From contig JAZUPH010000018.1 in NCBI GenBank assembly GCA_045605145.1, positions 1 through 21,788 on the forward strand: a stretch of DNA of 21,788 bases, in the 5' to 3' direction. The notes beneath the pieces are model-generated. The model ran no database searches and had not been told where the DNA came from. It was given only the letters and a program-made list of their open reading frames with translations. This DNA is from CAMNAO01 sp045605145. GTDB lineage: Bacteria > Bacillota > Clostridia > Oscillospirales > Oscillospiraceae. Every line of letters starts with the position of its first letter. Positions within the stretch are counted from its first letter, which is position 1. Shown here one piece after another: positions 20,987 to 21,788 of this stretch. The position numbers and the translations under genes were made by a program.

Positions 20987-21012
20987 GGCCGGGGCGCTGA
21001 TGCGTCCCGGCC
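20987..21012 (+). terminator. Probable terminator of fucO
   Basis: GGCCGGGGCGC (20987-20997), the loop TGAT and GCGTCCCGGCC (21002-21012) form an 11-bp stem with one G-T pair. Only TTCGGCTTTC follows, so the T-run is poor, but the hairpin is strong and lies about 75 bases past the stop codon. Confidence 0.6.
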
Positions 21013-21031
21013 TTCGGCTTTCAAGCGCTTG

Positions 21032-21059
21032 TTGAATCGCACTGGTTGACCCGATTCAA
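21032..21059. promoter_or_regulatory. Inverted repeat upstream of the XRE regulator gene
   Basis: TTGAATCG (21032-21039) and CGATTCAA (21052-21059) are perfect reverse complements, 12 bases apart, so their centres lie 20 bases apart on the same DNA face. The site is about 70 bases upstream of the regulator start and could be an operator for autoregulation. Confidence 0.45.
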
Positions 21060-21129
21060 GTGCTGCTTGCTGTACCGGGCGCCGATTTTTCGCTATGCTG
21101 TGCTCACCCGATGAAAGGAGAGGGCACAG

Positions 21130-21788
21130 ATGAAACTATATACCGGCAGAAAAAATAACGCGAAGATTGAAATATACACAGCTAATGAGGAGAGTGCGTC
21201 AATGTTTAATATGCAGCAGGTGGGTGCGAATATCATGCGCTGCCGAAAGGCGGCGGGGATGACCCAGATGGGTCTTGCCGATGCCATGGGCATCAGCTTT
21301 CAGGCCGTGTCAAATTGGGAGCGGGGGCAGAGCTGCCCCGACATCGGCAGACTGGGCGAGCTGTCGTCGTTGCTGAATGTGTCCATTGATGAGCTTCTGG
21401 GTAACGAGCGTGCGGCCGGCATAGCCCGCAGCCTTGCCGAAGGGGAGGAACTGCCTGCGATGACTATGGATGAGGTGAAGGAGCTGGCACCCATTATGAC
21501 ACCCGGTCAGGTGGATGCCGCCGTGGGCAACAGCGGCGAGCTTAACGCCCGGGACATTCCGGATGTGGTACCCTATATGAGTCAGGAGGGGACGGACAAC
21601 ATCCTCCACGCCGTTACGGGCAACGGCTGCAGCCTTGAAGACCTTGTGCCTCTTGCACCGTTTTTGCGTCAGTCACAGCTTGACGAGCTTGCCCTTGACT
21701 GTGTTGAAAACGGCAATTCCCTCACCGAGCTTATTCCCCTTGCGCCGTTTCTGAGCGATAGTGTTTTGGATAAGCTGGCCTTCGAGGC
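21130..21788 (+). CDS. XRE-family HTH regulator with C-terminal LAPFL helical repeats (3' end off window)
   Basis: The open frame runs to the right edge without a stop, so the gene is partial. An XRE helix-turn-helix lies at about residues 32-92 (VGANIMRCRKAAGMTQ, ISFQAVSNWERGQSCPDIG, LNVSIDELLG). It is followed by at least four degenerate units of about 28 residues: KELAPIMTPGQVDAAV, PDVVPYMSQEGTDNIL, EDLVPLAPFLRQSQLDELA and TELIPLAPFLSDSVLDKLA. These look like stacked helical pairs. The start is uncertain. ATG at 21130 has AAAGGAG nine bases upstream. ATG at 21202 has GAGGAG about nine bases upstream and would remove 24 AT-rich, rare-codon residues absent from typical XRE proteins. Such HTH-plus-repeat proteins are frequent in gut Clostridia; their ligand is unknown. 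Confidence 0.85.
   Translation, partial: MKLYTGRKNNAKIEIYTANEESASMFNMQQVGANIMRCRKAAGMTQMGLADAMGISFQAVSNWERGQSCPDIGRLGELSSLLNVSIDELLGNERAAGIARSLAEGEELPAMTMDEVKELAPIMTPGQVDAAVGNSGELNARDIPDVVPYMSQEGTDNILHAVTGNGCSLEDLVPLAPFLRQSQLDELALDCVENGNSLTELIPLAPFLSDSVLDKLAFE

Noticed and set aside
19507..21042. 511-residue open frame on the minus strand
   Set aside because: It is antisense to fucO, a clearly recognised gene, and its translation is low-complexity Gly/His/Asp with no domain.

Overview
The window looks like chromosomal DNA of a GC-rich gut member of the class Clostridia, most likely Oscillospirales/Ruminococcaceae. This is an inference from five things seen: high GC with Gram-positive type ribosome binding sites, sigma-A promoters, an LPxTG/sortase pilus locus, a FucO-type lactaldehyde reductase, and an XRE regulator with C-terminal LAPFL repeats. 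No rRNA, tRNA, CRISPR array, transposase or phage gene was found.

Layout. Positions 1-477 are non-coding and rich in small hairpins, including a repeat-like element at 183-302. All genes from 478 to 18056 lie on the minus strand, so they are described here in order of transcription, from right to left. From a promoter at about 18257-18286 runs a seven-gene surface pilus operon: a small coiled-coil protein, signal peptidase I, a 1627-residue LPATG tip adhesin, the LPSTG major pilin, a class C (pilin-polymerising) sortase, an IPNTG minor/basal pilin with a Cna-B domain, and a second sortase. A strong hairpin terminator at 7877-7906 closes it. Next come a DeoD-type purine nucleoside phosphorylase with its own promoter and a MATE-family exporter. 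A large PRD/BglG-type regulator follows, with its own extended -10 promoter and a 15-bp-stem terminator. Last is a three-gene operon of two conserved membrane proteins (one DUF5058) and a membrane-anchored M20 peptidase. On the plus strand, after a 365-bp divergent promoter region, are an M42 aminopeptidase, fucO, and an XRE regulator that runs off the right edge.

How the genes work together. The pilus operon appears self-contained. LepB could process the exported precursors, the class C sortase could polymerise the LPSTG shaft and attach the LPATG tip protein, and the second sortase could attach the IPNTG base pilin to the wall. The tip protein is the most unusual gene. It has an N-terminal membrane segment, then 18 Cys/His units of the form HxHxxxC, a CHAP-type peptidoglycan hydrolase domain, a von Willebrand A domain with a MIDAS site, a SpaA domain and LPATG. 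The shaft pilin and polymerising sortase start with ATG, whereas the tip adhesin, basal pilin and second sortase use GTG or TTG, which fits low-stoichiometry subunits. A perfect palindrome with a TACA-AA-TGTA core overlaps the -10 and start point of the pilus promoter and is a candidate operator.

All calls come from reading the sequence alone. Family names rest on recognised motifs, not on a database search.
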